A stretch of 64,000 nucleotides of DNA. Origin: DASRDR01 sp963812945 [NCBI: uncultured Candidatus Rokubacteria bacterium] (lineage in GTDB: Bacteria > Methylomirabilota > Methylomirabilia > Rokubacteriales). How positions within the stretch are numbered: position 1 is the stretch's first letter; each line of letters opens with the position of its first letter. Below the pieces are notes generated by a model. It searched no databases, had not been told where the DNA came from, and saw only the letters and a program-made list of their open reading frames with translations. The stretch lies in the NCBI GenBank assembly GCA_963812945.1, contig CAWEXD010000008.1:1426001-1490000 (forward strand). Reading direction: 5' to 3'. This document shows, one piece after another, positions 10,098 through 18,667 of the stretch. Made by a program: the position numbers and the translations under genes.

Positions 10098-10529
10098 TCA
10101 CCGCGGTGCGATGGGCGCCTTCACCGCGCGCCCCCACGCGACGAACGCCCCGAGGGCCGCGAGGACGAGCGGGATCGGCATCGCGCCGAGCTCTCCACGG
10201 CTGATGTGGAAAATCGTGGCGAGCAGCAGCACCATCGCCAAACCGACGGCGGCCAGTGGCGTGAGCATCGGCTTGACGCGGGTGGCAGCAGGAAGGATCA
10301 GGCCGAGCCCGCCGAGGAGCTCGGCGACGCCGATGACGCGCACGAGGGGCGCCGGAACCCCCGCCGGCCACCCCAGCATGTCCACCAACACCGCGATCGG
10401 CTGGGTCGCCTTCATCGCGCCGACCGCGAGGAACAGTGCCCCGAGCAGACCCTGAACGACCCACAACCCGAGGTGAAGCGCCTTCGAGGGCCTCACGTCA
10501 CCGCTGACTCGAACGCTCATCGTCATCAT
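10098..10529 (-). CDS. DoxX-family membrane protein
   Basis: This 143-residue protein has four predicted transmembrane helices and the DoxX/DoxD signature: an early GLLGALFLAVGAMKATQP helix, a conserved P near residue 60, and VIGVAELLGGLGLILPA in the second helix. Family members are small inner-membrane proteins, some linked to thiosulfate:quinone oxidoreductase or redox stress, most uncharacterised. The start is supported by a strong AGGAGGAGG eight bases before the ATG. It follows the outer-membrane protein gene at 10593-11459 by 63 bases on the same strand. Confidence 0.8.
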   Translation of the reverse strand: MMTMSVRVSGDVRPSKALHLGLWVVQGLLGALFLAVGAMKATQPIAVLVDMLGWPAGVPAPLVRVIGVAELLGGLGLILPAATRVKPMLTPLAAVGLAMVLLLATIFHISRGELGAMPIPLVLAALGAFVAWGRAVKAPIAPR

Positions 10530-10592
10530 CGCATTCCTCCTCCTTGGAGGACTATCCAGACCTTCCTGCTCCGAGCGGATCCCCGCCGATGA

Positions 10593-11459
10593 TCACCTCG
10601 GGAACAGGACATTCACTCGTGCGCGTAACTGCCACTCCGGTCCATCGTCAGGTCGCACGACGTTGTAGTAGGCGCCCAACGACACGTCCAGCGGCAACGC
10701 GCCGATCCGGATGATCCTGCCCACCCCACCGCCAATCGGCACGGTCCACCGGTCATCCCCGTCAGCTTCCCAGTCGGCCGTGATGTACGGAACGGAGTTT
10801 AGGAACCAGCCGCCCGGGAGATTGTAGTTGACGATGGGCTGCAGCAACATCTGGTTGACAGCCTTGCGATCCCCGTCACCGGCGAATGACCACACGTTGT
10901 TGATGAGCGCGCCGATGACCCACGGTCCCTGAATGGTCAACGCAGCGACGGTCGGACCGGCTCCCCATTTGCCTTGGCCCAGCACGTCGTCGGTCGCGGT
11001 TGGGAACTGAAGAATCACCCCGGCGCCCCAGATGAGCGCCCCCGACTTCGCCGGTGACAGGAAGAGCGACAGTTGAATGTCTCCCAATCCGAAGGTTTCA
11101 CCGACGCCGGGCGCGAGCTCAGGCTGGTAGATCACGGGGGCAACGGTCCGGCTAATCAGGTTCCACTCGTCGGTGAGCCGGAAGGGAATCACCGGCTGAA
11201 TGTACAGAATGTACTGCACGTCGTCGTGAGGCCCCGCGCCGAAATTGACATTGCTCTCGAACGGCACCGAAATGAGATCCGCGACGGGATTCTGCGTCTT
11301 CCTGGCCAGGTCGACGTCGTCCTGGGCCCCCACCGGAGCCGACAGCACCAGCAGCAAGAGCAGCGTGGCGCCCACCGTCCCGCGCATACCCGACGATGCC
11401 CTCGCGGCCGAGCTCGTCACCTTTCGGTCACGGAGGTTGGCCCAGGCGTCGGAGGCCAT
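10593..11459 (-). CDS. Outer-membrane transporter-like protein (neuromedin U / phenol MetA-like)
   Basis: This 288-residue exported β-barrel contains a signal peptide at [22 protein letters not shown]. The body reads [42 protein letters not shown] and ending RVNVLFPR, a pattern common in proteins annotated as transporter or neuromedin U, related to the MetA-like outer-membrane family. The ATG at 11459 gives a 25-residue N-terminal extension; the ATG at 11387, directly at the signal peptide, is the better biological start. Neither has a strong ribosome-binding site. The frame is also open upstream into the broken tyrosinase, which explains an artefactually long reading frame. Confidence 0.75.
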   Translation of the reverse strand: MASDAWANLRDRKVTSSAARASSGMRGTVGATLLLLLVLSAPVGAQDDVDLARKTQNPVADLISVPFESNVNFGAGPHDDVQYILYIQPVIPFRLTDEWNLISRTVAPVIYQPELAPGVGETFGLGDIQLSLFLSPAKSGALIWGAGVILQFPTATDDVLGQGKWGAGPTVAALTIQGPWVIGALINNVWSFAGDGDRKAVNQMLLQPIVNYNLPGGWFLNSVPYITADWEADGDDRWTVPIGGGVGRIIRIGALPLDVSLGAYYNVVRPDDGPEWQLRARVNVLFPR

Positions 11460-11715
11460 GCTACTCAATGTGTTGTCGTCATTCCCGGCCTGATCCTTGA
11501 GAGGCCGGCGGCTGCGGATGATCGCGACGGTCGAGGATCCACTCGCGGCGCGCCAGAGCCTTGCCGCCCCGCCGCGCCAGCTGCGGAGAAGGGACGGGGG
11601 TCGGCCTCGCGGTGGCCGCCGCGGGTCCCGGGGGCACCCGTTCGGGTCGCGCATCGTCATGCTCTGCCGCGTCCTGGGCGAGCTGCCGGTGTGCCGCACG
11701 GTGTGGCCGGCGCCA

Positions 11716-12412
11716 TCAACGAACCGTGATGTCGATCGCCTCCGGGCCATGCTCGCTCGGCCCGGGATGCTCCGCGCATGGTGGGCACCATGCGGACCGC
11801 CGTGGGCACGGTCGTAGAGAACCTTGATCGCGGCATCGCTGGAGGCTCGGGGCCCTGGCTGGGGCGGCTTCTCATAGCTGTCATATTCGTAGCCGAGCTG
11901 CGCGGTACGGTCACCCGCGCTGACCGGCAGATCCACGCGCCTGCCGCTCCGGTCCCCGTACGCGAAGTACGGTTGAGGTATTTGGGATCGGTTGGATTGC
12001 TGTTGCCGAGCCGGTTCCAGCTTTCCCAGATCCGGTCCATGTTGGCGTGATGGAGATAGAAGAGCGGGTCACCGCCGACCGTGGAGAATTCGCTCATATC
12101 GCCCCCGAGTGCGAGATGAGTGAAGAAGTGCGGGTTCTGGTCCATCCTGGGATTGAACCCAAGGTTGCCGGTTGGCGAGTCGATGTAAATCTTCTCGTTG
12201 AGGGCGTCCAGATTGATCCAGCCTTTGTAGAGGATATCGATCCGTTCGCCCCCATTGACCCAGGGCCAGCGCGTGCCGTTATACAGCGTGGTGCCCGGGT
12301 CCCGGAACACGGCGGGGAGGGAGAGATCGTCGGGGTTTCCGGTGACCGGGTTCCAGTAGGGAAGCGAAAACTCCTCATCGTGCAGCACCTCGCGAATGAC
12401 CCTCTCGAACTG
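11716..12412 (-). pseudogene. Tyrosinase C-terminal part, out of frame with its 5' half
   Basis: This is the second half of the tyrosinase begun at 13883. It reads [14 protein letters not shown] then carries the CuB site: NPHFFTH (H-x3-H) and [19 protein letters not shown] second shift near 11960 is needed to continue into [19 protein letters not shown] and [12 protein letters not shown] third may be needed to reach [11 protein letters not shown] and a stop at 11716. Each piece is plausible tyrosinase sequence in its own frame, so the ancestral gene was colinear. Either this is a recently inactivated gene or the read-derived sequence has indel errors. Confidence 0.7.
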
Positions 12413-13883
12413 ATGAGAGCATCAGTCGATGCCAGGGCAGGAAGTACCACTGTTGATACTGCTCGGGGTCGGAGGGGTTGTAGGGGTGGGCTTGGCAGCC
12501 GTTCCACACGGCCTCGGCATCGGCTCGAGAACCCGGCGGGAGTGACGCGATGACTTCCGTCTTGAGTTTCCTGGAGTGATCCCACAGGAACGCCGGGAAG
12601 CCCTTGATCCAATGGGTATTCCACCACCAGGTCCATGAACGTTGATCGTATTCCGGCAATTCCTTCATGATCTCGATCGCCCGCGCGTATTTCGCGAGCA
12701 TCGCGTGGCCTTCGGGGCTGTTGACGTTGTAGCGCGTGTAGGGCTTCTTCGGACCCTCGGAAGGCGCCGCCGCCCCGCTCTTCGGAGCCGGAGGATTCGG
12801 ATTGAACTGCAGCTCCAGCACGTCGTGCGCCGCCGTGTGGGTATGGAGCTGCGGGTCGAGGAACGCCATCACCCCTGCGGACGTGATCATCCCGCTCACC
12901 AGGTGAAAGCGATTGCCGATCACCGCGCCCGCGAGGCCATGACGCGGCATCGGCATCGAGGGCAGCGTGGTCCACGAGTTGGTCGCCGGCTCGTACGCCT
13001 CGACGCTGCGAAACGCACCGACGAGGTCTTTGGTCGTCACCTCGCCGCCGGCCACGTAGATCCTGCGGCCGTCCGAGCCCGAGGCGCCCCCGCTTCGAGG
13101 TGTCGGCATCCGCTCCTTCGGAACACTCCACGAGTCGGTCACGGGATTGTACTCCTCCACCACATCCGTGTTGGTGGCGGACAGGATGAAGCCGTGGCCG
13201 GTGCGGCCGCCGATGACGTAGATCTTGCCGTTGACGACACCGCCGAACGCGTGGTTGCGCGGCACCGACATCGGCCGGCGGCTCTCCCACTTGTTCGTGG
13301 CGGGGTCGTACACATCGTTGGTGCTGAGAACCCGAGCCGGTCCGAAGAACGTGAAGAACGGATCCTTGGACCCTTCCACCGTCGTGGCGCCGCCGATCAC
13401 GTAGATCTTGCCGCCGACTTCAGCGGCCACCGCAGCCCCGCGCTTGCCGGGCAGCGGCGGGAGCGACTTCCAGGAATCGGCCGCCGGGTCGTACTCCCAC
13501 ACGTCGTCGATGGGTTCCCATGCGCCGCCGGTTGGAATTTGCGTACCCGCCGGGGCGACGAAGCCACCGCTCACGTAAATCTTGCCGTTCGCAGCGGCCA
13601 GGGCCGCATGGTGGGCCGGCCGCGGCATCGGCTTCTTCTTCGTCCATTTGTCGGTGGCCGGGTCGTACTCGTAGGTGGCGCCCCGAGCCTTGCCCTCGCC
13701 CCAGCCGCCGATCACGTACAGTTTGTCGTTGACGGCAACGCCGTAGAGTTCTTCATCCGGTTCCGGGAACGGTGCCGCCTTCTTCCAGGGAGATGTCGGC
13801 ATCTGAGCCAGCGCGGCCGTCGCGAGAACCAGGCTGGCGATCACGGCAAGGATCGCGGTTCCCCGTTGTAGCACTCTCGACAT
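12375..13883 (-). CDS. Kelch propeller fused to tyrosinase N-terminal half (frameshifted)
   Basis: The ATG at 13883 (AAAGGAGA seven bases upstream) starts a Sec signal peptide ending LATAALAQ. Six kelch repeats follow (for example [52 protein letters not shown]), enough for a complete six-bladed propeller over about residues 28-335. From about residue 365 a tyrosinase/polyphenol oxidase domain begins, with CuA-region histidines in [16 protein letters not shown] and FLPWHRLML. The frame then breaks near 12420: one extra base would restore continuity with the CuB half at 11716-12412. The intact protein would be an exported type-3 copper oxidase with a propeller. As it stands the product lacks CuB and is probably inactive. 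Confidence 0.8.
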   Translation of the reverse strand: MSRVLQRGTAILAVIASLVLATAALAQMPTSPWKKAAPFPEPDEELYGVAVNDKLYVIGGWGEGKARGATYEYDPATDKWTKKKPMPRPAHHAALAAANGKIYVSGGFVAPAGTQIPTGGAWEPIDDVWEYDPAADSWKSLPPLPGKRGAAVAAEVGGKIYVIGGATTVEGSKDPFFTFFGPARVLSTNDVYDPATNKWESRRPMSVPRNHAFGGVVNGKIYVIGGRTGHGFILSATNTDVVEEYNPVTDSWSVPKERMPTPRSGGASGSDGRRIYVAGGEVTTKDLVGAFRSVEAYEPATNSWTTLPSMPMPRHGLAGAVIGNRFHLVSGMITSAGVMAFLDPQLHTHTAAHDVLELQFNPNPPAPKSGAAAPSEGPKKPYTRYNVNSPEGHAMLAKYARAIEIMKELPEYDQRSWTWWWNTHWIKGFPAFLWDHSRKLKTEVIASLPPGSRADAEAVWNGCQAHPYNPSDPEQYQQWYFLPWHRLMLSSVREGHSRGAAR

Positions 13884-14095
13884 GGCAGTCTCCTTTCGAT
13901 GGCACTAGCGCGTTCACGCTTCCCCGACAGCCGGTCCGCTTCCGTCCCCGGGGCCTCCAGCCCCTGTTCCCACTTCGACCGCTGCCTCCAGCATCGCCGA
14001 ACGAGAAATGTGCACTGCACGGGGCGCGCCAACGCACACAATACGCGTCCCGCAGCGGACCGAGTGCGCAGGAGCGCCGCCGGCGCACATTCGGT

Positions 14096-14109
14096 GTGCG
14101 AATTCGCAC
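14096..14109. promoter_or_regulatory. 14-bp perfect palindrome
   Basis: GTGCGAATTCGCAC is fully self-complementary. It lies about 210 bases upstream of the kelch-tyrosinase start, in position to be an operator. The binding protein is unknown. Confidence 0.4.
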
Positions 14110-14177
14110 ATTCCACGTGCGGAGCTGCACCAAGACCGTTGACTCGCCTCGCGGACGGCCGTACTCCTCGCCCGTTC

Positions 14178-14203
14178 TGACGTTGGCGAATTCCCCAACG
14201 TCA
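14178..14203. repeat. 9-bp inverted repeat
   Basis: TGACGTTGG and CCAACGTCA flank an 8-base centre (CGAATTCC). It could be a regulator-binding dyad or a factor-independent stem. It lies between the kelch-tyrosinase start and the end of the STAS gene. Confidence 0.45.
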
Positions 14204-14451
14204 TCGTCGTGGACGCGGAGTCCAGGCGGCTGCGTCGTTGCGGATTCGCAGCGACAGTGCGAGCCGAGTGGTTCGGCGCCCGCCGGCGGCTGGTCACGCG
14301 GGGTTCTGCAGGAGACGGTCGGCCGGGTCCTGCCCGCGCGTGGCGATGTGAGATATCTGCGTTCGCAGCGCGACCTAGGTGTGAAGTACCCGGACTAGGT
14401 CCCGAGAGCTCCGGGATCGCATCGTGGTGGTCCAGCGACGCGTTACGCGCT

Positions 14452-14703
14452 CTAGACGTCCTCTCTGCTGCGCTCGCTTGCCAGCCACAGCTCGAGCCAC
14501 CGGGGACAGGCGACGATCGTGCAGTGTTCCGGCCGCAATCTCGCCAGGAGGTGCACGGCGGAATCGTCAACCTGGTCGACTCCGGAAAGATCCAGAACGG
14601 TCACGCCGCTGTCCACGGCATCGAGGAGGATCTGGAGGGCCTCGCCGGTCAGCGACCCTATGACACGTGCCCGCTCTGGCGCGCCCGGCTCCTGCGTGAT
14701 CAT
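14452..14703 (-). CDS. STAS-domain protein (anti-σ antagonist-like)
   Basis: This 83-residue protein is a single STAS domain: a first β-strand RARVIGSLTG, the central LDLSGVDQVDDSAVHLLARL where relatives have D-S-S-G-L, and a final CPRWLELWL helix. The phospho-acceptor serine position is kept (DDSA), but the glycine after it is lost. Relatives bind anti-σ kinases and are switched by serine phosphorylation. No anti-σ kinase or phosphatase gene is nearby, so its partner is elsewhere. The ATG at 14703 is chosen because the open extension to 14787 is low complexity. Lipid-transport STAS proteins are an alternative. Confidence 0.65.
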   Translation of the reverse strand: MITQEPGAPERARVIGSLTGEALQILLDAVDSGVTVLDLSGVDQVDDSAVHLLARLRPEHCTIVACPRWLELWLASERSREDV

Positions 14704-15574
14704 GATCCGGCCGCCTCGCGATTCATCGCGCGGAGTTGAGCCGCGCGGCCCCGAACACGGGCCCTTCGGTGGGCGCCGCGCGCTCACGTCAGTTCACCTC
14801 CGCTCGGCCTTGCGACGGACGATACGTCCTCGCTGTGGACGACCAGGGCCCGACCGTAGCTGTACCGACAGGCGGAAGCGCGAAAAAGCCCCCGCCGCGG
14901 CGAGACTGTGGTCTGGATGACGCGCAGGATGCTCTCCCCCGCGTCTTTCTCCTCCCGGTCCCCTGGCAAGTCCCGTGCCGCCGGCCCCGGGACTGGGCGG
15001 CCGCTCGAAGCCCGTTGAGAGGCGCGTTTCGCCTCGGCTGCCTCGAGATTCTCACCATCCTCGTTGCGGAACCACAACCCTCGTTGCGGAACCACAACGA
15101 CGAACCCGGGTGCTCTTGCGCGCACAACGTAGAGCCGGAGCGCTGCACGACATGCGCTGTCCCACCTCCGTCGCCGTCTCGGTAGAGTGGTGGCAGACGC
15201 CCTCTCGTGGGGTTGCATCGCGTCGGGAATTGGGGTTAGTTACTTGCCGGTGCGAAATGCACGCCGCCACCCGCTCCTGGGGCGGGTCAGCGGCCTGATC
15301 AGCGCCCTGAACCGCCGGAACAAGCTCAGCCGGTGCCGCTGTCTAGGCTCCCGGGTATGGAGCGGTGGGTGTGGCTCGGCGTGATCGCTAACAATCCAAT
15401 CGTCCTCGGGCGCGCCGGCCAGCGGACCGGGGTGACCTGGAGGAGCGAAGGACTCGGTGCGACGCACCGATCGAGGACGATCGAAATGAACGGACGCGAC
15501 GAGACCGGAAACGGCCCCCGCTGCGGATCGACGCATCGCGTCATTCTCGCAAGGGGGAGGTAGTTGGAGCGTCT
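14704..15574. other. Long gap upstream of the GAF-σ54 activator
   Basis: About 870 bases with no convincing gene; the open frames are Arg/Ser-rich artefacts. It contains a 20-bp tandem repeat at 15059-15098 that looks regulatory, and leads into the GTG start of the activator at 15575 with GGGGGAGG at 15553-15560. Confidence 0.5.
15059..15098. repeat. Tandem 20-bp repeat with internal dyad
   Basis: Two exact, directly adjacent copies of CCTCGTTGCGGAACCACAAC. Each copy contains GTTGCGGAACCACAAC, a dyad with one mismatched pair (GTTG.GG-AA-CC.CAAC). Two identical dyads spaced 20 bases apart put both sites near the same helix face. They resemble enhancer sites for a dimeric Fis-type activator, possibly the protein encoded 480 bases downstream. 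Confidence 0.6.
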
Positions 15575-17167
15575 GTGAAGGACCGTAGGTGGGCGGGGCA
15601 GACGAAGTACCAGGCGCTCCTGGCGGTGGCGCAGGCGGCGAACTCCCGCCGCGACCTGTCGAGCGTGCTGGACGCCGTGGCCGGCGCGCTCGAGGACCTC
15701 GTGCCGATCGATTTGATCGGCGTGGTCACCCACGAACCCGCCACGGTCCGGGCTCGCGCGATCCACTTCCGCCGTGCGCCGCGGGACTCCGCGGAGAGCC
15801 AGGACGCCTACGTGCGGCGGTTCTCGGAAGCAGCCGGTGCCACGGGGGACCGATGGGAGCATACCCCCTTCTTGCGCGACGCGATGGAGCGCGACCGCAA
15901 GACGCTGGTCCTCGACCACGTCAGGACGGACCCGCGTCTCGCCGGCGCCGGGATGACGCGCGTGGGTGTCGAGTGCGCGGTGTTGCTGCCCCTGACTATG
16001 GGCGATGAATTCGTTGCCGCTATGGTGGTTTGCCGCACGACACCGTTGCCTTTCACGCCAGACGAGGTGTCGATCCTCGAGGACGTGGCCCGGCCAGTGA
16101 CCACCGCGGTCGCGAACGCGCTCGCCTTCGAGGAGATACAGAAGCTCCGATCGCAGCTCGAGGACGAGACCGTCGCCCTGCGGGAAGAGATCGCCGCAAC
16201 GGCGGCGGCGGCGGGCGGGATCATCGGAACTTCCCCGGGACTGCGCCAGGTGCTGGAGCGGGTCGCGTCCGTGGCGGCGACCGACTCGACAGTGCTGATC
16301 ACCGGGGAAACTGGCACCGGAAAGGAGCTCCTCGCCCGTGCGATCCATGCCGGCTCGCCCCGCGCGAATCGCGCCATGGTCAAGGTCAACTGCGCCGCGC
16401 TCCCGGAAGGGCTCGTCGCGTCGGAGCTGTTCGGGCACGAAAAGGGTGCCTTCACGGGCGCTCTGGAGCGGCGGCGGGGCCGCTTTGAGCTGGCCGCCGG
16501 GGGCACGATCTTCCTCGACGAGGTCGGGGATCTGCCGCCGCCGGTGCAGGTCGCCCTGCTGCGCGTCCTCCAGGAGCGCGAGTTCGAGCGCGTGGGCGGC
16601 AGCGAGACGCTGTGGACGGACGCGCGCGTGGTGGCGGCCACGAATCGGGACCTGGAGCAAGCGGCTCGCGAGGGAAAGTTTCGCTCTGACCTGTTCTTCC
16701 GGCTCAACGTATTCCCGATCCGTGTCCCACCGCTGCGCGAGCGGGCCGAGGACATCCCGATCCTCGCCGAGTACTGGGCGAGCCGGTACTCGCGCAAACT
16801 CGGGAAGCCGGTCCGCGCGATCGATGCGGCAGCCATGGCCGCGCTCTCCGCGTATGCCTGGCCGGGCAACATCCGCGAGTTGCAGAACGTTGTCGAGCGC
16901 GCGCTCATCCTCGCTCGGGGAAACGTCCTAGGCCTTTCCGATTTCGAGCTTCCCAGCCTCGGTTCTGATGTTGTTCGCCCCGGGCATGGTGGCACCAGCG
17001 GTGAGCGCCAGCAGATCGAAGAGGCGCTGGCGGCCAGCCGCGGCCGGGTGTACGGCGTCGAGGGCGCCGCGGAGATTCTCGGTGTCCCGCCCAGCACGCT
17101 GGAAGCGCGCATTCGCCGGCTCGGGATCGACAAGCACGCGTTCCGCCGCCGCGTGCCCCGCCGATAG
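15575..17167 (+). CDS. GAF-domain σ54-dependent activator (FhlA-like)
   Basis: This 530-residue protein has an N-terminal GAF domain (residues about 10-185), a short coiled linker (EEIQKLRSQLEDETVALREEI, about 186-206 with its ends trimmed here to EIQKLRSQLEDE), an AAA+ domain with Walker A GETGTGK (244-250), GAFTGA (291-296) and Walker B FLDE (313-316), and a Fis helix-turn-helix near the C-terminus (VEGAAEILGVPPSTLEARI). Order and length match FhlA/NorR-type activators, where the GAF domain binds a small ligand or metal and releases ATPase activity. The start is GTG. Downstream lie a small NHLP-like peptide and a CNB/permease operon with a candidate σ54 promoter, its likely target. Confidence 0.9.
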   Translation: MKDRRWAGQTKYQALLAVAQAANSRRDLSSVLDAVAGALEDLVPIDLIGVVTHEPATVRARAIHFRRAPRDSAESQDAYVRRFSEAAGATGDRWEHTPFLRDAMERDRKTLVLDHVRTDPRLAGAGMTRVGVECAVLLPLTMGDEFVAAMVVCRTTPLPFTPDEVSILEDVARPVTTAVANALAFEEIQKLRSQLEDETVALREEIAATAAAAGGIIGTSPGLRQVLERVASVAATDSTVLITGETGTGKELLARAIHAGSPRANRAMVKVNCAALPEGLVASELFGHEKGAFTGALERRRGRFELAAGGTIFLDEVGDLPPPVQVALLRVLQEREFERVGGSETLWTDARVVAATNRDLEQAAREGKFRSDLFFRLNVFPIRVPPLRERAEDIPILAEYWASRYSRKLGKPVRAIDAAAMAALSAYAWPGNIRELQNVVERALILARGNVLGLSDFELPSLGSDVVRPGHGGTSGERQQIEEALAASRGRVYGVEGAAEILGVPPSTLEARIRRLGIDKHAFRRRVPRR

Positions 17168-17614
17168 CGGACAAGGCGCCGGACGCTGACCACGAAGGGT
17201 CGACGGAGCTGATTCCGACTCCGCCGTCGTTGAACTCTCGGATCCATTGCTCGCTCGTCCTCTTGGCCAGCCCGCGCCACACGCCGTGTGCGACCGCGAC
17301 GCGGCTGGCCCACCCTCGGATCTCGTCGACCACAGATGCTGAGCGCTCAGCCGCCTGTTCGCTCAGCCGACGCACCCTCGCGGTTCCGACTGGCACACGG
17401 AGGCAGACGGCGCGCCACATGCGCCAGAGGCGCGTGAATGCAGAGGAAATCATAGCTGGCCGAATGGCGGTGACGAGCGACAGGTACTCTGTGCGATTCC
17501 GCACGGACCGCCGTCTGGACTCACACATTGACGCACGGAATGGCACCAGAGCTCACGGTCTCGGCCCTGCCAAGGCTGGTGTGATCCTTGCTTGCTGCAA
17601 AGGCTGGGGGACGC
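17168..17614. other. Gap between activator and NHLP-like peptide
   Basis: About 450 bases with no gene seen. TGGCACCAGAG occurs near 17540 but lacks the downstream GC of a -12 element, so I do not call it a σ54 promoter. Confidence 0.4.
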
Positions 17615-17773
17615 ATGAGTCAGCGGGACATGGAACGGACGCTCGGTCGACTGCTAACGGACGCCGCGTTCCGGCAGTGTTTCTTTCAGGACCCGGCCCG
17701 GGCGTGTCTCCTTCTTGGAGTCCAGTTGGCGCCGTACGAGCTCGAAGCGCTGCTTCGAGCGCCGCGCCGATGA
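17615..17773 (+). CDS. Small Os1348/NHLP-clan-like protein (52 aa)
   Basis: This 52-residue protein reads ERTLGRLLTDAAFRQCFFQD, then DPARACLLLGVQLAPYELEAL. The sequence of a helix, T/D-x-x-F-R, D-P-x-x-A and a late L-T/A-x-x-E-x-x-A/L is typical of the Os1348 family of the NHLP/Nif11 clan, otherwise found as leader-like domains of ribosomally made peptides. Here there is no long core region, only RAPRR at the end, and no maturation enzyme nearby, so I do not claim a natural-product precursor. The ATG at 17615 follows GGGGGA. Confidence 0.55.
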   Translation: MSQRDMERTLGRLLTDAAFRQCFFQDPARACLLLGVQLAPYELEALLRAPRR

Positions 17774-17962
17774 TTGGGGACCTTATCGGAAGAGCTCGAC
17801 GACCGAATCTGTCGGCTCCATATCGAGCGCTCCGACGATCGCCGAGCCTGGTGACCACCGCGGCGGTCGAAAGGCGTAAGCGAGAGACTCGGAAAGATCT
17901 CAGTGCCCAATCCACGCCCGCTGATCCCACGGGGGTGTCGTGAAGATGGTTGAGAACGCCCC

Positions 17963-17974
17963 GCGAACGTTCGC
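17963..17974. promoter_or_regulatory. 12-bp perfect palindrome next to the σ54-like promoter
   Basis: GCGAACGTTCGC lies ten bases upstream of the candidate -24 element. A bound regulator here could block or aid σ54 polymerase. Binding protein unknown. Confidence 0.4.
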
Positions 17975-17983
17975 CGCACCGTT

Positions 17984-17998
17984 TGGCACGGTCCTCGC
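17984..17998 (+). promoter_or_regulatory. Candidate σ54 (-24/-12) promoter
   Basis: TGGCACGGTCCTCGC matches the consensus TGGCAC-N5-TTGC with one mismatch (TCGC) and the required spacing between GG and GC. Transcription would begin near 18010, about 43 bases before the start of the CNB protein at 18053. A σ54 activator gene lies upstream at 15575. Confidence 0.55.
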
Positions 17999-18052
17999 GA
18001 CCACGCCGTCAGACTGGCTGCGGGCAAGGACCCGCGGATTGCGAGGTCATCA

Positions 18053-18667
18053 GTGAAGACGAAGTTGACGCTCGCTGGCCTGAAGGAACTCCTGCTGCCG
18101 CGACGGCCGAACAGCGACTCGGCAGCCATCGCCGCGGCCCGGGCGCGCGCGCTGGTTCTACCGCCGGAAAGCGCCATGGCAGGACGCGGCCCGAGCCTCG
18201 TGGAATTCCTGCGGCAGGTCACCCTGTTCGAGGACCTCGGTCGCCGGGAACTCGGGCACCTCGCCCGCATCCTCCACGAGCGTCACTACGCCGATGGCGA
18301 GTACATTTGCGAGGAAGGCAGGCCCGGCGCAGCGCTGTTCGTCGTGCGGCGAGGGGTGGTCGAGGTCGTGCGGCGTGGCGCCGCCGCCCCGGAGGTTCCC
18401 GTTGCCCTGCTCGAGCCGCCGGCCTCCTTCGAGGAATCCGCGGCTCTCGGGACCGGGGTGATTCGCTGGTTCTCCGTCCGGGCGCGTGGCCCGGTCTCGT
18501 TGCTGGCCCTCGGCAAGGTCGACCTCGACGCGTTGACCGTGAATTTCCCGGTGCTCGCGAACAAGGTCCTCATCAAGCTGGCCGGCCTCATGGCCATGCG
18601 ACTGCAGATGCTCCTCAATGCTGAGACTGTCAAGGCTTCCGATGAGCCTGACGAGGGTAAGCTGTGA
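18053..18667 (+). CDS. Cyclic-nucleotide-binding-domain protein without output domain
   Basis: This 204-residue protein contains one CNB (Crp-type) β-roll, residues about 55-170: LFEDLGRRELGHLARILHER, HYADGEYICEEGRPGAALFVV, then VALLEPPASFEESAAL. The phosphate-binding cassette is divergent (no R-S/T-A-x-V), so classical cAMP binding is doubtful. There is no helix-turn-helix. Translation starts at GTG 18053 after GAGG, and its stop overlaps the start of the permease by four bases (GTGA), giving tight coupling. It probably senses a ligand or membrane state for the permease; that is inference. A candidate σ54 promoter lies upstream at 17984. Confidence 0.8.
   Translation: MKTKLTLAGLKELLLPRRPNSDSAAIAAARARALVLPPESAMAGRGPSLVEFLRQVTLFEDLGRRELGHLARILHERHYADGEYICEEGRPGAALFVVRRGVVEVVRRGAAAPEVPVALLEPPASFEESAALGTGVIRWFSVRARGPVSLLALGKVDLDALTVNFPVLANKVLIKLAGLMAMRLQMLLNAETVKASDEPDEGKL

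Larger units (their letters stand above)
13884..14451. other. Gap with palindromes before the kelch-tyrosinase gene
   Basis: About 570 bases with no gene. It holds a 14-bp perfect palindrome GTGCGAATTCGCAC at 14096-14109 and a 9-bp inverted repeat (TGACGTTGG/CCAACGTCA, 14178-14186 and 14195-14203, 8-base loop). Both could be operators or the terminator of a neighbouring transcript; neither has a T tract. Confidence 0.5.

Noticed and set aside
15059-15098. CRISPR array
   Set aside because: Only two directly adjacent 20-base units with no spacers and no cas genes in the window.
17537-17551. TGGCACCAGAGCTCA as a σ54 promoter for the NHLP-like gene
   Set aside because: The -12 GC is missing.
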